Assembly (NCBI GenBank): GCA_002381615.1
Contig: DFWY01000082.1
Location: forward strand, 7,750 to 56,323
Reading direction: 5' to 3'
Length of the DNA: 48,574 bases
Source: Polaromonas sp. UBA4122
Lineage (GTDB): Bacteria; Pseudomonadota; Gammaproteobacteria; Burkholderiales; Burkholderiaceae_C
Program-made: the position numbers and the translations under genes
Shown: positions 7,083 to 15,639 of the stretch, piece after piece
Layout: the number at the start of each line of letters is the position of its first letter
Position numbering within the stretch: the first letter of the stretch is position 1
The notes under the pieces: model-generated
The model's database searches: none
Seen by the model: the letters and a program-made list of their open reading frames with translations, nothing else
Told to the model about the DNA's origin: nothing

Positions 7083-9983
7083 ATGAGTTCCAGCACGCAG
7101 TCGCCTGCATCTGCACCGGCGTCTATTTACACAGCCTACCAAGGCAACACCTATCTTTTCGGCGGCAATGCGCCTTATGTCGAAGAGATGTACGAAAATT
7201 ACCTCGCCAACCCCGGCAGTGTGCCTGACACCTGGCGCGAGTATTTTGACGCCCTGCAGCATGTTCCTGCGGTTGATGGCAGCAACGCCAAGGACGTCCC
7301 GCACCTGCCGGTCGTCAACGCCTTTGCCGAGCGCGCAAAACAGGGCCTGACCAAGGTTGTGGTCGCCAGCGCCGACTCGGAAATGGGGCGCAAGCGCACA
7401 GCTACCCAGCAACTGATCGCCGCTTATCGCAATGTAGGTGTCCGTTGGGCCGACCTGGACCCCCTCAAGCGCGCTGAGCGCGACAAGATTCCTGAGTTGG
7501 AGCCTTCGTTTTACGGTTTTTCTGATGCCGACCAGGAAACGGTGTTTAACACGAGCAACACCTTCTTCGGCAAAGAAACCATGAGCTTGCGCGAGCTGAT
7601 GAACGCGCTGCGCGAAACCTATTGCGGCACGATTGGCGCCGAATACATGTATGCCACCGACCAGAACCAGAAGCGCTGGTGGCAGCAAAAGCTCGAGAGC
7701 ATCCGAAGCAAGCCCAATTTCACTACGGAAAAGAAGCTTCACATCCTGGAGCGGATCACTGCAGCCGAAGGCCTTGAGCGCTTTTTGCACACCAAGTATG
7801 TGGGCCAAAAACGTTTCTCGCTGGAAGGCGGTGAAAGCTTTATCGCCAGCATGGACGAGCTGATCCAGCGCGGTGGTGAAGTCGGCGTGCAGGAAATCGT
7901 CATTGGCATGGCGCACCGGGGCCGCCTGAATGTTCTGGTCAATTCCCTGGGCAAAGTGCCGGCTGACCTGTTTGCCGAGTTTGACCATACCGCACCAGAA
8001 GATCTGCCCAGCGGTGACGTGAAATACCACCAGGGTTTCAGTTCAGATGTGACGACCGCAGGCGGTCCCGTCCATCTGGCGCTGGCATTCAACCCTTCAC
8101 ACCTGGAAATTGTGAACCCCGTGGTGGAAGGCTCGGTGCGCGCCCGCATGGACCGCCGGGCTGATCCGAAGGGCTTGCAAGTGCTGCCGGTGCTGGTGCA
8201 TGGCGACGCCGCTTTTGCCGGACAGGGCATAGTCATGGAAACACTGGCGCTGGCTGAAACCCGTGGCTACTTCACCGGCGGTACCGTGCACATCGTCATC
8301 AACAACCAGATCGGCTTTACCACCAGCGACCCACGTGACAGCCGTTCCACGCTGTATTGCACCGACGTGGTCAAGATGATTGAAGCGCCTGTGCTGCACG
8401 TCAACAGCGATGACCCGGAGGCCGTGGTGCTGGCCACCCAGCTGGCGCTCGAGTTCCGCATGGAATTCCAGAAAGATGTCGTCGTCGACATCATTTGCTT
8501 CCGCAAACTGGGCCATAACGAGCAGGACACGCCCGCGCTGACCCAGCCGCTGATGTACAAAAAGATCGCGCAGCACCCTGGCACGCGCCGTCTGTATGCC
8601 GACAAGCTGACGGCGCAAGGCATGGGCGAAACGCTGGGTGAAGGTATGGTCAAGGCCATGCGCGTGGCGCTTGATGCTGGCAAGAGCACGTTTGACCCTG
8701 TGCTGACCAATTTCAAGAGCAAGTACGCGGTTGACTGGATCCCTTATCTGGGCAAGAAGTGGACCGATGCGGCAGACACTGCCATACCCGTGGCCGAGTG
8801 GAAACGTCTGGCCGACAAAATTACCGCTATCCCTTCCAGCGTGACACCTCACCATCTGGTCAAAAAAGTATACGACGACCGTGCCGCCATGGGCCGCGGT
8901 GAAGTCCCCGTGGACTGGGGAATGGGCGAGCACATGGCGTTTGCCTCACTGGTTGCCAGCGGCTACCCGGTGCGTCTGTCAGGCGAAGACTCCGGACGCG
9001 GTACCTTCACGCACCGCCATGCCGTGATTCACGATCAGAGCCGCGAGAAGTGGGATACCGGCACTTATGTGCCGTTGCAGAACGTCGCCGAGAACCAGGC
9101 CCCGTTTGTAGTGATCGACTCGATCCTGTCCGAAGAAGCTGTGCTGGCGTTTGAGTATGGCTACGCGTCCAATGATCCGAACACCCTGGTGATCTGGGAG
9201 GCCCAGTTCGGCGACTTCGCCAACGGTGCGCAGGTCGTGATTGACCAGTTCATCGCCTCTGGCGAGGTGAAGTGGGGCCGTGTCAACGGCATCACGCTGA
9301 TGCTGCCGCATGGCTACGAGGGCCAGGGACCTGAGCACAGCTCGGCGCGCCTGGAGCGCTTCATGCAGCTGTCTGCCGACACCAATATTCAGGTGGTTCA
9401 ACCCACTACCGCCAGCCAGATCTTCCATGTGCTGCGTCGCCAGATGGTGCGCAACTTGCGCAAGCCGCTGGTGATCATGACGCCCAAGTCCTTGCTGCGT
9501 AACAAGGATGCGACCTCGCCGCTGTCCGAGTTCACCAAAGGCAGCTTTCAGACTGTCATTCCGGAGAACAAGGAAGAGATCAACAAAAAGTCTGACAAGG
9601 TCAAGCGCGTGATTGCCTGCTCAGGCAAGGTCTATTACGACTTGGCCAAGAGGCGCGAGGAAAAGGGCGCTGACGATGCCGTGATTTTGCGCATCGAGCA
9701 ACTCTACCCGTTCCCGCACAAGGCTTTTGCGGCCGAGCTGAAAAAGTACCCCAATGTCGCCGACATCGTATGGTGCCAGGACGAGCCGCAAAACCAGGGC
9801 GCCTGGTTCTTTGTGCAGCATTACATCCACGAGAACATGCTCGAAGGCCAGAAACTAGGCTACTCAGGTCGCGCCGCATCGGCTTCTCCCGCCGTGGGTT
9901 ACTCGCATCTGCATCAGGAACAGCAAAAAGCGCTGGTGGACGGCGCCTTCGGCAAGCTCAAGGGTTTTGTCATGACCAAATAA
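7083..9983 (+). CDS. sucA: 2-oxoglutarate dehydrogenase E1 component
   Basis: 966-aa thiamine-diphosphate enzyme that decarboxylates 2-oxoglutarate in the TCA cycle. The short E1 N-terminal tail is recognisable (TYLFGGNAPYVEEMYENYL), and the ThDP fold is marked by HGDAAF (373-378) and NNQIGF (from 407). Further conserved blocks are LAFNPSHLEIVNPVVEGSV, GEDSGRGTFTHRHAV and MLPHGYEGQGPEHSSARLER. I take the ATG at 7083 (AAGG 9 bases upstream) rather than the in-frame ATG at 7050, which has no well-spaced ribosome-binding site. The first 15 residues are Ser/Ala/Pro-rich and probably disordered. First gene of the sucA-sucB-lpdA operon. The 204-base leader after prpE must carry the promoter. Confidence 0.97.
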   Translation: MSSSTQSPASAPASIYTAYQGNTYLFGGNAPYVEEMYENYLANPGSVPDTWREYFDALQHVPAVDGSNAKDVPHLPVVNAFAERAKQGLTKVVVASADSEMGRKRTATQQLIAAYRNVGVRWADLDPLKRAERDKIPELEPSFYGFSDADQETVFNTSNTFFGKETMSLRELMNALRETYCGTIGAEYMYATDQNQKRWWQQKLESIRSKPNFTTEKKLHILERITAAEGLERFLHTKYVGQKRFSLEGGESFIASMDELIQRGGEVGVQEIVIGMAHRGRLNVLVNSLGKVPADLFAEFDHTAPEDLPSGDVKYHQGFSSDVTTAGGPVHLALAFNPSHLEIVNPVVEGSVRARMDRRADPKGLQVLPVLVHGDAAFAGQGIVMETLALAETRGYFTGGTVHIVINNQIGFTTSDPRDSRSTLYCTDVVKMIEAPVLHVNSDDPEAVVLATQLALEFRMEFQKDVVVDIICFRKLGHNEQDTPALTQPLMYKKIAQHPGTRRLYADKLTAQGMGETLGEGMVKAMRVALDAGKSTFDPVLTNFKSKYAVDWIPYLGKKWTDAADTAIPVAEWKRLADKITAIPSSVTPHHLVKKVYDDRAAMGRGEVPVDWGMGEHMAFASLVASGYPVRLSGEDSGRGTFTHRHAVIHDQSREKWDTGTYVPLQNVAENQAPFVVIDSILSEEAVLAFEYGYASNDPNTLVIWEAQFGDFANGAQVVIDQFIASGEVKWGRVNGITLMLPHGYEGQGPEHSSARLERFMQLSADTNIQVVQPTTASQIFHVLRRQMVRNLRKPLVIMTPKSLLRNKDATSPLSEFTKGSFQTVIPENKEEINKKSDKVKRVIACSGKVYYDLAKRREEKGADDAVILRIEQLYPFPHKAFAAELKKYPNVADIVWCQDEPQNQGAWFFVQHYIHENMLEGQKLGYSGRAASASPAVGYSHLHQEQQKALVDGAFGKLKGFVMTK

Positions 9984-10031
9984 GGTCGCGACAAACTCCT
10001 GAAACACAAGAATACACCTGAAAGAATCGAA

Positions 10032-11309
10032 ATGGCTATCGTAGAAGTCAAAGTTCCCCAACTGTCCGAGTCTGTGGCGGAAGCCACCATGTTGCAGTGG
10101 AAAAAGAAGGTCGGCGAGGCAATTGCCGTAGACGAAATCCTGATTGAAATCGAAACCGACAAAGTTGTGCTGGAAGTGCCCGCGCCGTCAGCTGGCGTGC
10201 TGACCGAGCTGCTCGTTCCCGATGGTGGCACGGTGGTATCGGATCAGGTGATCGCGAAAATTGATACCGAGGGCAAGGCAGGGGCGGCTGCGCCAGCACT
10301 TGCGTCCGGCGCGCCTGCTGCTGCTACTGCTCGGGCACCGGCGCCTGCGCTTGCTTCTGCCCCGGCAGCAGGCGGATCCATGGCTGGTGTGGCTATGCCG
10401 GCTGCTGCCAAATTGATGGCAGACAACAAGCTGGTGGCAGGTTCTGTGTCTGGCACCGGCAAGGATGGCCGTGTCACCAAGGGCGATGTTCTGGGTGCAA
10501 CGGCGGCAGGTGCTACTAAATCAATAGCATCCACTGTAATACCTACGGTCGTCCAAATCACTGCTTTACCGAAAGTAGCAGCGCCTGCCAGGCCCGTCGA
10601 TTTGGGCGAGCGTCCCGAGCAGCGCGTGCCCATGAGCCGCCTGCGCGCCCGTATTGCCGAGCGCCTGCTGCAGTCGCAATCGACCAACGCCATCCTGACT
10701 ACCTTCAATGAAGTCAACATGGCGCCGGTGATGGAAATGCGCAAACGTTTCCAGGAAAAGTTTGAAAAAGAGCATGGTGTCAAAATCGGATTCATGAGCT
10801 TTTTCGTCAAGGCGGCCGTGCATGCGCTGAAAAAATACCCCGTGCTTAACGCCTCGGTGGACGGCAACGATATCGTTTACCACGGCTATTTCGACATCGG
10901 GATTGCTGTTGGTTCACCGCGCGGCCTGGTTGTGCCCATCCTGCGCAATGCCGACCAGATGAGCTTTGCCGACATCGAGAAGAAGATCGCTGAATACGGT
11001 GCCAAGGCGCGTGACGGCAAGCTGGGCATTGAAGAGATGACGGGGGGTACCTTCTCCATCTCCAACGGCGGCGTGTTTGGCTCCATGCTGTCCACCCCCA
11101 TCATCAACCCGCCGCAGTCCGCCATTTTGGGCGTGCACGCCACCAAAGACCGTGCCGTCGTTGAAAATGGCCAGATTGTGGTTCGCCCGATGAACTACCT
11201 TGCCATGAGTTACGACCACCGCGTCATCGACGGCCGCGAAGCGGTGCTGGGCCTGGTGGCCATGAAAGAGGCGCTGGAAGATCCGGCCCGTCTGCTGTTC
11301 GATATTTGA
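10032..11309 (+). CDS. sucB: Dihydrolipoyl succinyltransferase (E2 of 2-oxoglutarate dehydrogenase)
   Basis: 425-aa core subunit of the 2-oxoglutarate dehydrogenase complex. Residues 1-77 form one lipoyl domain with the lipoylated lysine K44 in [12 protein letters not shown]. An Ala/Pro-rich linker follows (80-115). The E3/E1-binding domain is at about 118-150 ([30 protein letters not shown]), then a second linker, then the catalytic domain from about 195 with H396 and D400 in YDHRVIDG. The second linker contains the unusual stretch [16 protein letters not shown], which is encoded by a copy of the 55-bp repeat in reverse orientation. It follows sucA after 48 bases and precedes lpdA. Confidence 0.97.
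   Translation: MAIVEVKVPQLSESVAEATMLQWKKKVGEAIAVDEILIEIETDKVVLEVPAPSAGVLTELLVPDGGTVVSDQVIAKIDTEGKAGAAAPALASGAPAAATARAPAPALASAPAAGGSMAGVAMPAAAKLMADNKLVAGSVSGTGKDGRVTKGDVLGATAAGATKSIASTVIPTVVQITALPKVAAPARPVDLGERPEQRVPMSRLRARIAERLLQSQSTNAILTTFNEVNMAPVMEMRKRFQEKFEKEHGVKIGFMSFFVKAAVHALKKYPVLNASVDGNDIVYHGYFDIGIAVGSPRGLVVPILRNADQMSFADIEKKIAEYGAKARDGKLGIEEMTGGTFSISNGGVFGSMLSTPIINPPQSAILGVHATKDRAVVENGQIVVRPMNYLAMSYDHRVIDGREAVLGLVAMKEALEDPARLLFDI
10512..10565 (-). repeat. 55-bp dispersed repeat, copy 7 (inside sucB)
   Basis: Read on the minus strand, the conserved end GCTATTGATTTAGTAGC (10512-10528) matches the GCTAT-N9-AGC signature exactly. The distal half is too diverged to align with confidence, so the outer limit is estimated from family length. 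It lies in frame in a linker-coding part of sucB. Confidence 0.4.
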
Positions 11310-11372
11310 TACTTGTCGGGGCGGGCTGGCGCAGCTTGACTGCCAGCCTTGTTTCCAATTCACTGGAAAAAC

Positions 11373-12800
11373 ATGTTTAAACAATTTGACGTGATCGCCA
11401 TTGGTGGCGGTCCTGGCGGCTATATCGCCGCCATTCGCGCAGCTCAGTTAGGCTTTAACGTCGCCTGTATTGATGAGTGGAAGAACAGCAAGGGTGGCCC
11501 GGCACTGGGCGGCACTTGTACCAATGTGGGCTGTATTCCTTCCAAAGCCTTGCTGCAATCTTCAGAAAACTACGATCAGGCAGGTCACCACTTTGCCGAG
11601 CACGGCATTGAGGTGAAGGGACTGAGTCTTGATGTTGCAAAGATGCTGAGCCGCAAGGATATGGTCGTCAAGCAGAACAACGATGGCATTGCTTACCTAT
11701 TTAAAAAGAACAAGGTCACGTTCTTCCATGGTCGTGGCTCCTTTGTGGCTGCCAAAGACGGCAGCTACGACATCAAGGTTGCAGACGCTTCAGAGGAAAT
11801 CATTTCCGGCAAGCACATCGTTGTGTCCACGGGGTCGAATGCCCGTGCATTGCCTGGCACTCCGTTTGATGAAGTAAATATTCTTTCGAACGAAGGTGCG
11901 CTGCGCCTCGGTGCCGTACCCAAGAAGCTCGGTCTGATTGGCTCGGGCGTGATTGGGCTGGAAATAGGTTCAGTCTGGCGTCGTCTTGGTGCCGAAGTCA
12001 CCGTTCTGGAAGGTCTGCCCACGTTTTTGGGTGCGGTGGATCAACAGATCGCCAAGGAAGCCCACAAAGCTTTCGTGAAACAGGGTCTGAAGATTGAACT
12101 CGGCGCAAAGGTTGGCGAGATTAAATCCGGCAAAAATGGCGTGTCCGTCGCCTATGTCAATGCAAAAGGTCAGGCTCAGACACTGGAAGTCGACAAACTG
12201 ATTGTCTCGATTGGCCGGGTGGCCAACACCATCGGTCTCGCACCCGATGCGGTTGGCCTGAAGCTCGATGAGCGCGGCGCCATCGTGGTCGATGGTGAAT
12301 GCAGAACCAATTTGCCCAATGTATGGGCGGTCGGTGACGTGGTACGCGGCCCGATGCTGGCGCATAAAGCCGAAGAAGAGGGCGTTGCGGTGGCTGAGCG
12401 CATCGCGGGCCAGCATGGTCATGTCAACTTCAACACCATCCCCTGGGTGATTTACACCAATCCCGAAATTGCGTGGGTCGGCCAAACTGAAGAGCAACTG
12501 AAAGCGGCTGGGCGCGCCTACAAGGTCGGTACTTTCCCCTTTATGGCCAATGGCCGTGCGCGTGCCATGGGTGACACCACTGGCATGGTGAAGATGCTGG
12601 CAGATGCTGCAACCGATGAAATTCTGGGGGTTCACATCGTGGGACCATTCGCCAGTGAGCTGATTTCCGAATGCGTGGTGGCCATGGAATTCCGTGCCAG
12701 CAGCGAGGACATTGCCCGCGTTTGCCACGCTCATCCATCCTTGAGCGAAAGCACGAAAGAGGCGGCGCTGGCAGTTGAAAAGCGCTCCCTGAATTTCTGA
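11373..12800 (+). CDS. lpdA: Dihydrolipoyl dehydrogenase (E3)
   Basis: 475-aa FAD disulfide oxidoreductase that reoxidises the lipoamide of SucB and reduces NAD+. FAD-binding GGGPGGY is near the N-terminus. The redox cysteines are C49 and C54 in [13 protein letters not shown], the NAD-binding segment is [20 protein letters not shown], the second FAD motif is VWAVGDV, and the catalytic pair is H454/E459 in CHAHPSLSE. The ATG at 11373 follows GGA at a 5-base gap; the in-frame TTG at 11349 would add eight residues unlike the family. Third gene of the sucAB-lpdA operon; zapE follows after 19 bases. Confidence 0.97.
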   Translation: MFKQFDVIAIGGGPGGYIAAIRAAQLGFNVACIDEWKNSKGGPALGGTCTNVGCIPSKALLQSSENYDQAGHHFAEHGIEVKGLSLDVAKMLSRKDMVVKQNNDGIAYLFKKNKVTFFHGRGSFVAAKDGSYDIKVADASEEIISGKHIVVSTGSNARALPGTPFDEVNILSNEGALRLGAVPKKLGLIGSGVIGLEIGSVWRRLGAEVTVLEGLPTFLGAVDQQIAKEAHKAFVKQGLKIELGAKVGEIKSGKNGVSVAYVNAKGQAQTLEVDKLIVSIGRVANTIGLAPDAVGLKLDERGAIVVDGECRTNLPNVWAVGDVVRGPMLAHKAEEEGVAVAERIAGQHGHVNFNTIPWVIYTNPEIAWVGQTEEQLKAAGRAYKVGTFPFMANGRARAMGDTTGMVKMLADAATDEILGVHIVGPFASELISECVVAMEFRASSEDIARVCHAHPSLSESTKEAALAVEKRSLNF

Positions 12801-12819
12801 CTGTCCGGGTACAGAATCG

Positions 12820-13923
12820 GTGACTGAACTGGTGCGCTCAGCCTATATGGCTGAACTCGCAACACGGGGATTCACCAGTGACCCTGCACAATTGCGTGCC
12901 ATCGATGCTCTGGAGCGCTGCTCGGCTGAATGGGCGACGTTCAAGGCGAGGAGATCGAACGCTCTCAAGAAGTTGATCAACCGGCCCGAGGTTCCCCGTG
13001 GCGTGTACATGCACGGGGGGGTGGGGCGGGGCAAAAGCTTCCTGATGGATTGCTTTTATGGCGCCGTGCCGCTCAAACGCAAGACCCGGCTGCATTTTCA
13101 TGAATTCATGCGTGAAGTGCACCGAGAGCTGCAGGACCTGCAGGGCACGGTGAACCCACTCGATGAGTTGGCAAAGCGTATCGCCAAACGCTACCGGCTG
13201 ATTTGCTTCGACGAGTTCCATGTGGCGGACATTACCGATGCCATGATTCTTCATCGGCTGTTGACCGCCCTGTTTGACAACGGTGTGGGTTTTGTGACAA
13301 CGTCCAATTTTCATCCCGATGATCTTTATCCCAACGGCCTGCACCGGGACCGTATTCTTCCCGCCATTGAGATGTTGAAGGCCAAGCTGGAGGTGATCGG
13401 TGTCGACAATGGAACAGACTACCGAAGGCGTACGCTGGAGCAGGCAACCCTTTATCACACACCACTCGGCCCCGAGGCAGATGCCGAGATGACGGAAACT
13501 TTTAAATCTCTGGCGGAGTCACAGGATGAAAATCCGGTTTTGCAGATTGAATCGCGGCAGATCAAGGCCAGACGGAAGGCGGGAGGCGTGGTGTGGTTTG
13601 ATTTCAGGACCTTGTGTGGCGGGCCGCGCTCGCAAAACGACTACTTGGAGATTGCCAGCCAGTTTCATACCGTGTTGTTGAGTGATGTACCCCACATGCC
13701 GGTCAGATTGGCCTCCGAAGCCAGGCGTTTTACCTGGCTGGTGGATGTTTTATATGACCGGCGTGTCAAGCTGATTATGTCGGCCGCGGTGGCACCCGAT
13801 GCGTTATATATTGAAGGGCCTTTGGTACATGAATTTCCGCGCACCGTTTCGCGGCTCAACGAAATGCAGTCGATGGAATTCCTAGCCTTGGAGCACAGAA
13901 ACGTGGATACGACACTGACATGA
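12820..13923 (+). CDS. zapE: Cell division protein ZapE (AFG1-like ATPase)
   Basis: 367-aa P-loop ATPase that in E. coli acts on the FtsZ ring during constriction. The AFG1 fold is clear: Walker A GGVGRGKS (66-73), Walker B ICFDEFHVADITDAMIL, and the sensor region VTTSNFHPDDLYPNGLHRD. The GTG start is accepted because the N-terminal sequence SAYMAELATRGFTSDPAQL aligns with the family from its very beginning. No strong ribosome-binding site is seen, which suggests coupling to lpdA 19 bases upstream. The stop overlaps the start of the next gene (ATGA). The zapE-after-lpdA position recurs in Burkholderiales, as I recall. Confidence 0.93.
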   Translation: MTELVRSAYMAELATRGFTSDPAQLRAIDALERCSAEWATFKARRSNALKKLINRPEVPRGVYMHGGVGRGKSFLMDCFYGAVPLKRKTRLHFHEFMREVHRELQDLQGTVNPLDELAKRIAKRYRLICFDEFHVADITDAMILHRLLTALFDNGVGFVTTSNFHPDDLYPNGLHRDRILPAIEMLKAKLEVIGVDNGTDYRRRTLEQATLYHTPLGPEADAEMTETFKSLAESQDENPVLQIESRQIKARRKAGGVVWFDFRTLCGGPRSQNDYLEIASQFHTVLLSDVPHMPVRLASEARRFTWLVDVLYDRRVKLIMSAAVAPDALYIEGPLVHEFPRTVSRLNEMQSMEFLALEHRNVDTTLT

Positions 13924-14579
13924 AACAATTTGCCATGTTGCTTTTCTTTGCCACGCTGAGTATGCTTGCGGGCGCGCAAACCGGCGTGCAAATGGTTCCC
14001 CCTGCGGCCCAGCAGGGCACCCTGGATGCGGAGCGTGCAAGAATCAGTGCTGAGCGAGCCAGGCTGGAGGCGGATTTTTTAGCGGAAGACGCAGCCTGTT
14101 ACAAAAAGTTTGCCGTCAATAGCTGCCTGGGTGACGTCAATTCCAGGCGACGGGAAGCGATGGCAGACCTGCGGCGGCAGGAAATTTCGCTCAACGATGA
14201 GGAGCGAAGAATCAGAGGCGCGGAACAGATCCGGAAAACCGAGGAAAAATCGTCGCCTGAAAGGCAGCAGGAAGCGGCAGATCGTCGCGCTAAAGCCATG
14301 GAGGATTACCAGTCGCGACTGGATAGGGAACAGAAAAAGCGCGATGAGCGGGCCACAGCCCAGTCCAGTGAAAAGGCCAATAGCGAGGCAAGTGCTGAAA
14401 GGCTCAAGGGCAATCAGGGGAAAACCCAGGCGCGAACCGACAAGCAGGCTGCGGCCGCCGAAGAAGCCAAAAAATTCAATGTGCGCCAGAAAGAAGCCCA
14501 GGAGCGGCGGGCCCAGTACGAAAGCGATCGGCTGAAGCGGGTCAAGCCCCCCGCGAAATCCTTGCCCTTGCCCGAGTAA
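13920..14579 (+). CDS. Unknown secreted, highly charged coiled-coil protein
   Basis: 219 aa. Not a family I can name. It has a Sec signal peptide (MKQFAMLLFFATLSMLAGAQ) and then a short Pro-rich stretch. Next comes a long charged helix-forming region rich in Arg, Glu, Ala and Lys, with heptad-like spacing from about 35 to 200. Two cysteines, C60 and C69 (CYKKFAVNSC), would suit a periplasmic disulfide. The tail is basic and Pro-rich (RVKPPAKSLPLPE). The start overlaps the zapE stop by 4 bases, implying translational coupling to a cell-division ATPase. A role in the envelope during division is only an inference from position. Confidence 0.85.
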   Translation: MKQFAMLLFFATLSMLAGAQTGVQMVPPAAQQGTLDAERARISAERARLEADFLAEDAACYKKFAVNSCLGDVNSRRREAMADLRRQEISLNDEERRIRGAEQIRKTEEKSSPERQQEAADRRAKAMEDYQSRLDREQKKRDERATAQSSEKANSEASAERLKGNQGKTQARTDKQAAAAEEAKKFNVRQKEAQERRAQYESDRLKRVKPPAKSLPLPE

Positions 14580-14590
14580 GTAAGCGCTGC

Positions 14591-15349
14591 TTAGCTCAAA
14601 GGCTCGAGCTTGACGATTATCAGCGACAGATTGTCACCGCCGCCCCGTGCGCGTGATCTGGCTTTCTGGATCAGGAATTCGGTCGCTTCGCGAGGTGACA
14701 ACATGGAAAGGGCAGACCCCATTTCGCTGGCACTGAAATAGTGCCAGAGTCCATCACTGCAAGCCAGGAGAATGTCATCCGGACGCAATTGCGGGATGAA
14801 GTGCTGTGTGATGGGAGGTGCCTCCTCTGTTCCCAGACAACCCATCAGAATATTCGATTGGGGATGGACATTGGCCTCGTCATCGGTAATCTCACCCTTG
14901 TCGACCAGAGTTTGCACATACGAGTGATCCACCGTTCTGTGGACCAGCTTGCTGCCCTGGTAGTGGTAGATCCGGGAGTCACCGGTATGCACCCAGTGGC
15001 AGTCTCCGCCTGGATTGATCAGAAACGCTGCCAGTGTGCTGTGGGGCTCCTGTTCAGCCGAGATGGCAGTCAGTTTGATGACAATATGAGCTTCTTCAAT
15101 GATCTGCTTGAGCATTGAAGGCGCGTCATCAGTAGTCGGCGCATAACGTTCAAAAAGCTGTTTGGCTGTCAGCATGACCTGGTCAGACGCTTTGCGCCCG
15201 CCGCTACGGCCACCCATGCCGTCAGCAACGATGCCCAGCATGCAGCCAGGAAACCGTGGGTGACTTAACAGGTTGACCTGGTCCTGCTGATAGTCCCGGT
15301 CACCTTTGTGGATGCCGGTGGACGCTGTGATTCGATAACCTTTGGACAT
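14591..15349 (-). CDS. PP2C-family serine/threonine protein phosphatase
   Basis: 252-aa metal-dependent phosphatase (PPM/Stp1 type), cytosolic, single domain. Metal-site residues are visible: D23 in DYQQDQ, D43-G44 in VADGMGG, the aspartate of GDSRIY, SDGLW, and DNLSLI near the C-terminus. I use the ATG at 15349; a TTG five codons upstream is possible and neither has a clear ribosome-binding site. No protein kinase or FHA-domain gene is nearby, so its substrate is unknown. It is convergent with the coiled-coil gene, the two stops being 11 bases apart, and divergent from the YdcH-like gene. Confidence 0.92.
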   Translation of the reverse strand: MSKGYRITASTGIHKGDRDYQQDQVNLLSHPRFPGCMLGIVADGMGGRSGGRKASDQVMLTAKQLFERYAPTTDDAPSMLKQIIEEAHIVIKLTAISAEQEPHSTLAAFLINPGGDCHWVHTGDSRIYHYQGSKLVHRTVDHSYVQTLVDKGEITDDEANVHPQSNILMGCLGTEEAPPITQHFIPQLRPDDILLACSDGLWHYFSASEMGSALSMLSPREATEFLIQKARSRARGGGDNLSLIIVKLEPLS

Positions 15350-15435
15350 TGTGTAGTCGTTCAAGCCGCGAGGGCTCGATTTATGGAGGCAATCAACGTA
15401 TTATCTGATGAAGCAGCGCGCATGGATAAATAACC

Positions 15436-15639
15436 TTGGACTTAAATTTACATTCCCCGGAACGGCAGCTGATCGAACTAAAAATTGAGCAGGCAGACTG
15501 CAATGCCTTGGTAGACATGACGGTGCATACCCTGCCCATTGACGAACTGCTGCTCAGGCGTCTCAAAAAACGTCGCCTTCAGCTTCGTGACCAGATCTCG
15601 CAGCTTGAATTATCTTTGGACACTCCCGAGTCTGCCTGA
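15436..15639 (+). CDS. YdcH/DUF465-family small protein
   Basis: 67-aa helical hairpin protein. The pattern IDELLLRRLKKRRLQLRDQISQLE is the DUF465 hallmark (a basic LKKRKLxLKD-type helix). Function unknown for the family. TTG start; no ATG occurs before the core. Its stop and the ATG of the following helicase gene share one base (TGATG), implying coupling. Slightly longer N-terminus than most members. Confidence 0.8.
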   Translation: MDLNLHSPERQLIELKIEQADCNALVDMTVHTLPIDELLLRRLKKRRLQLRDQISQLELSLDTPESA

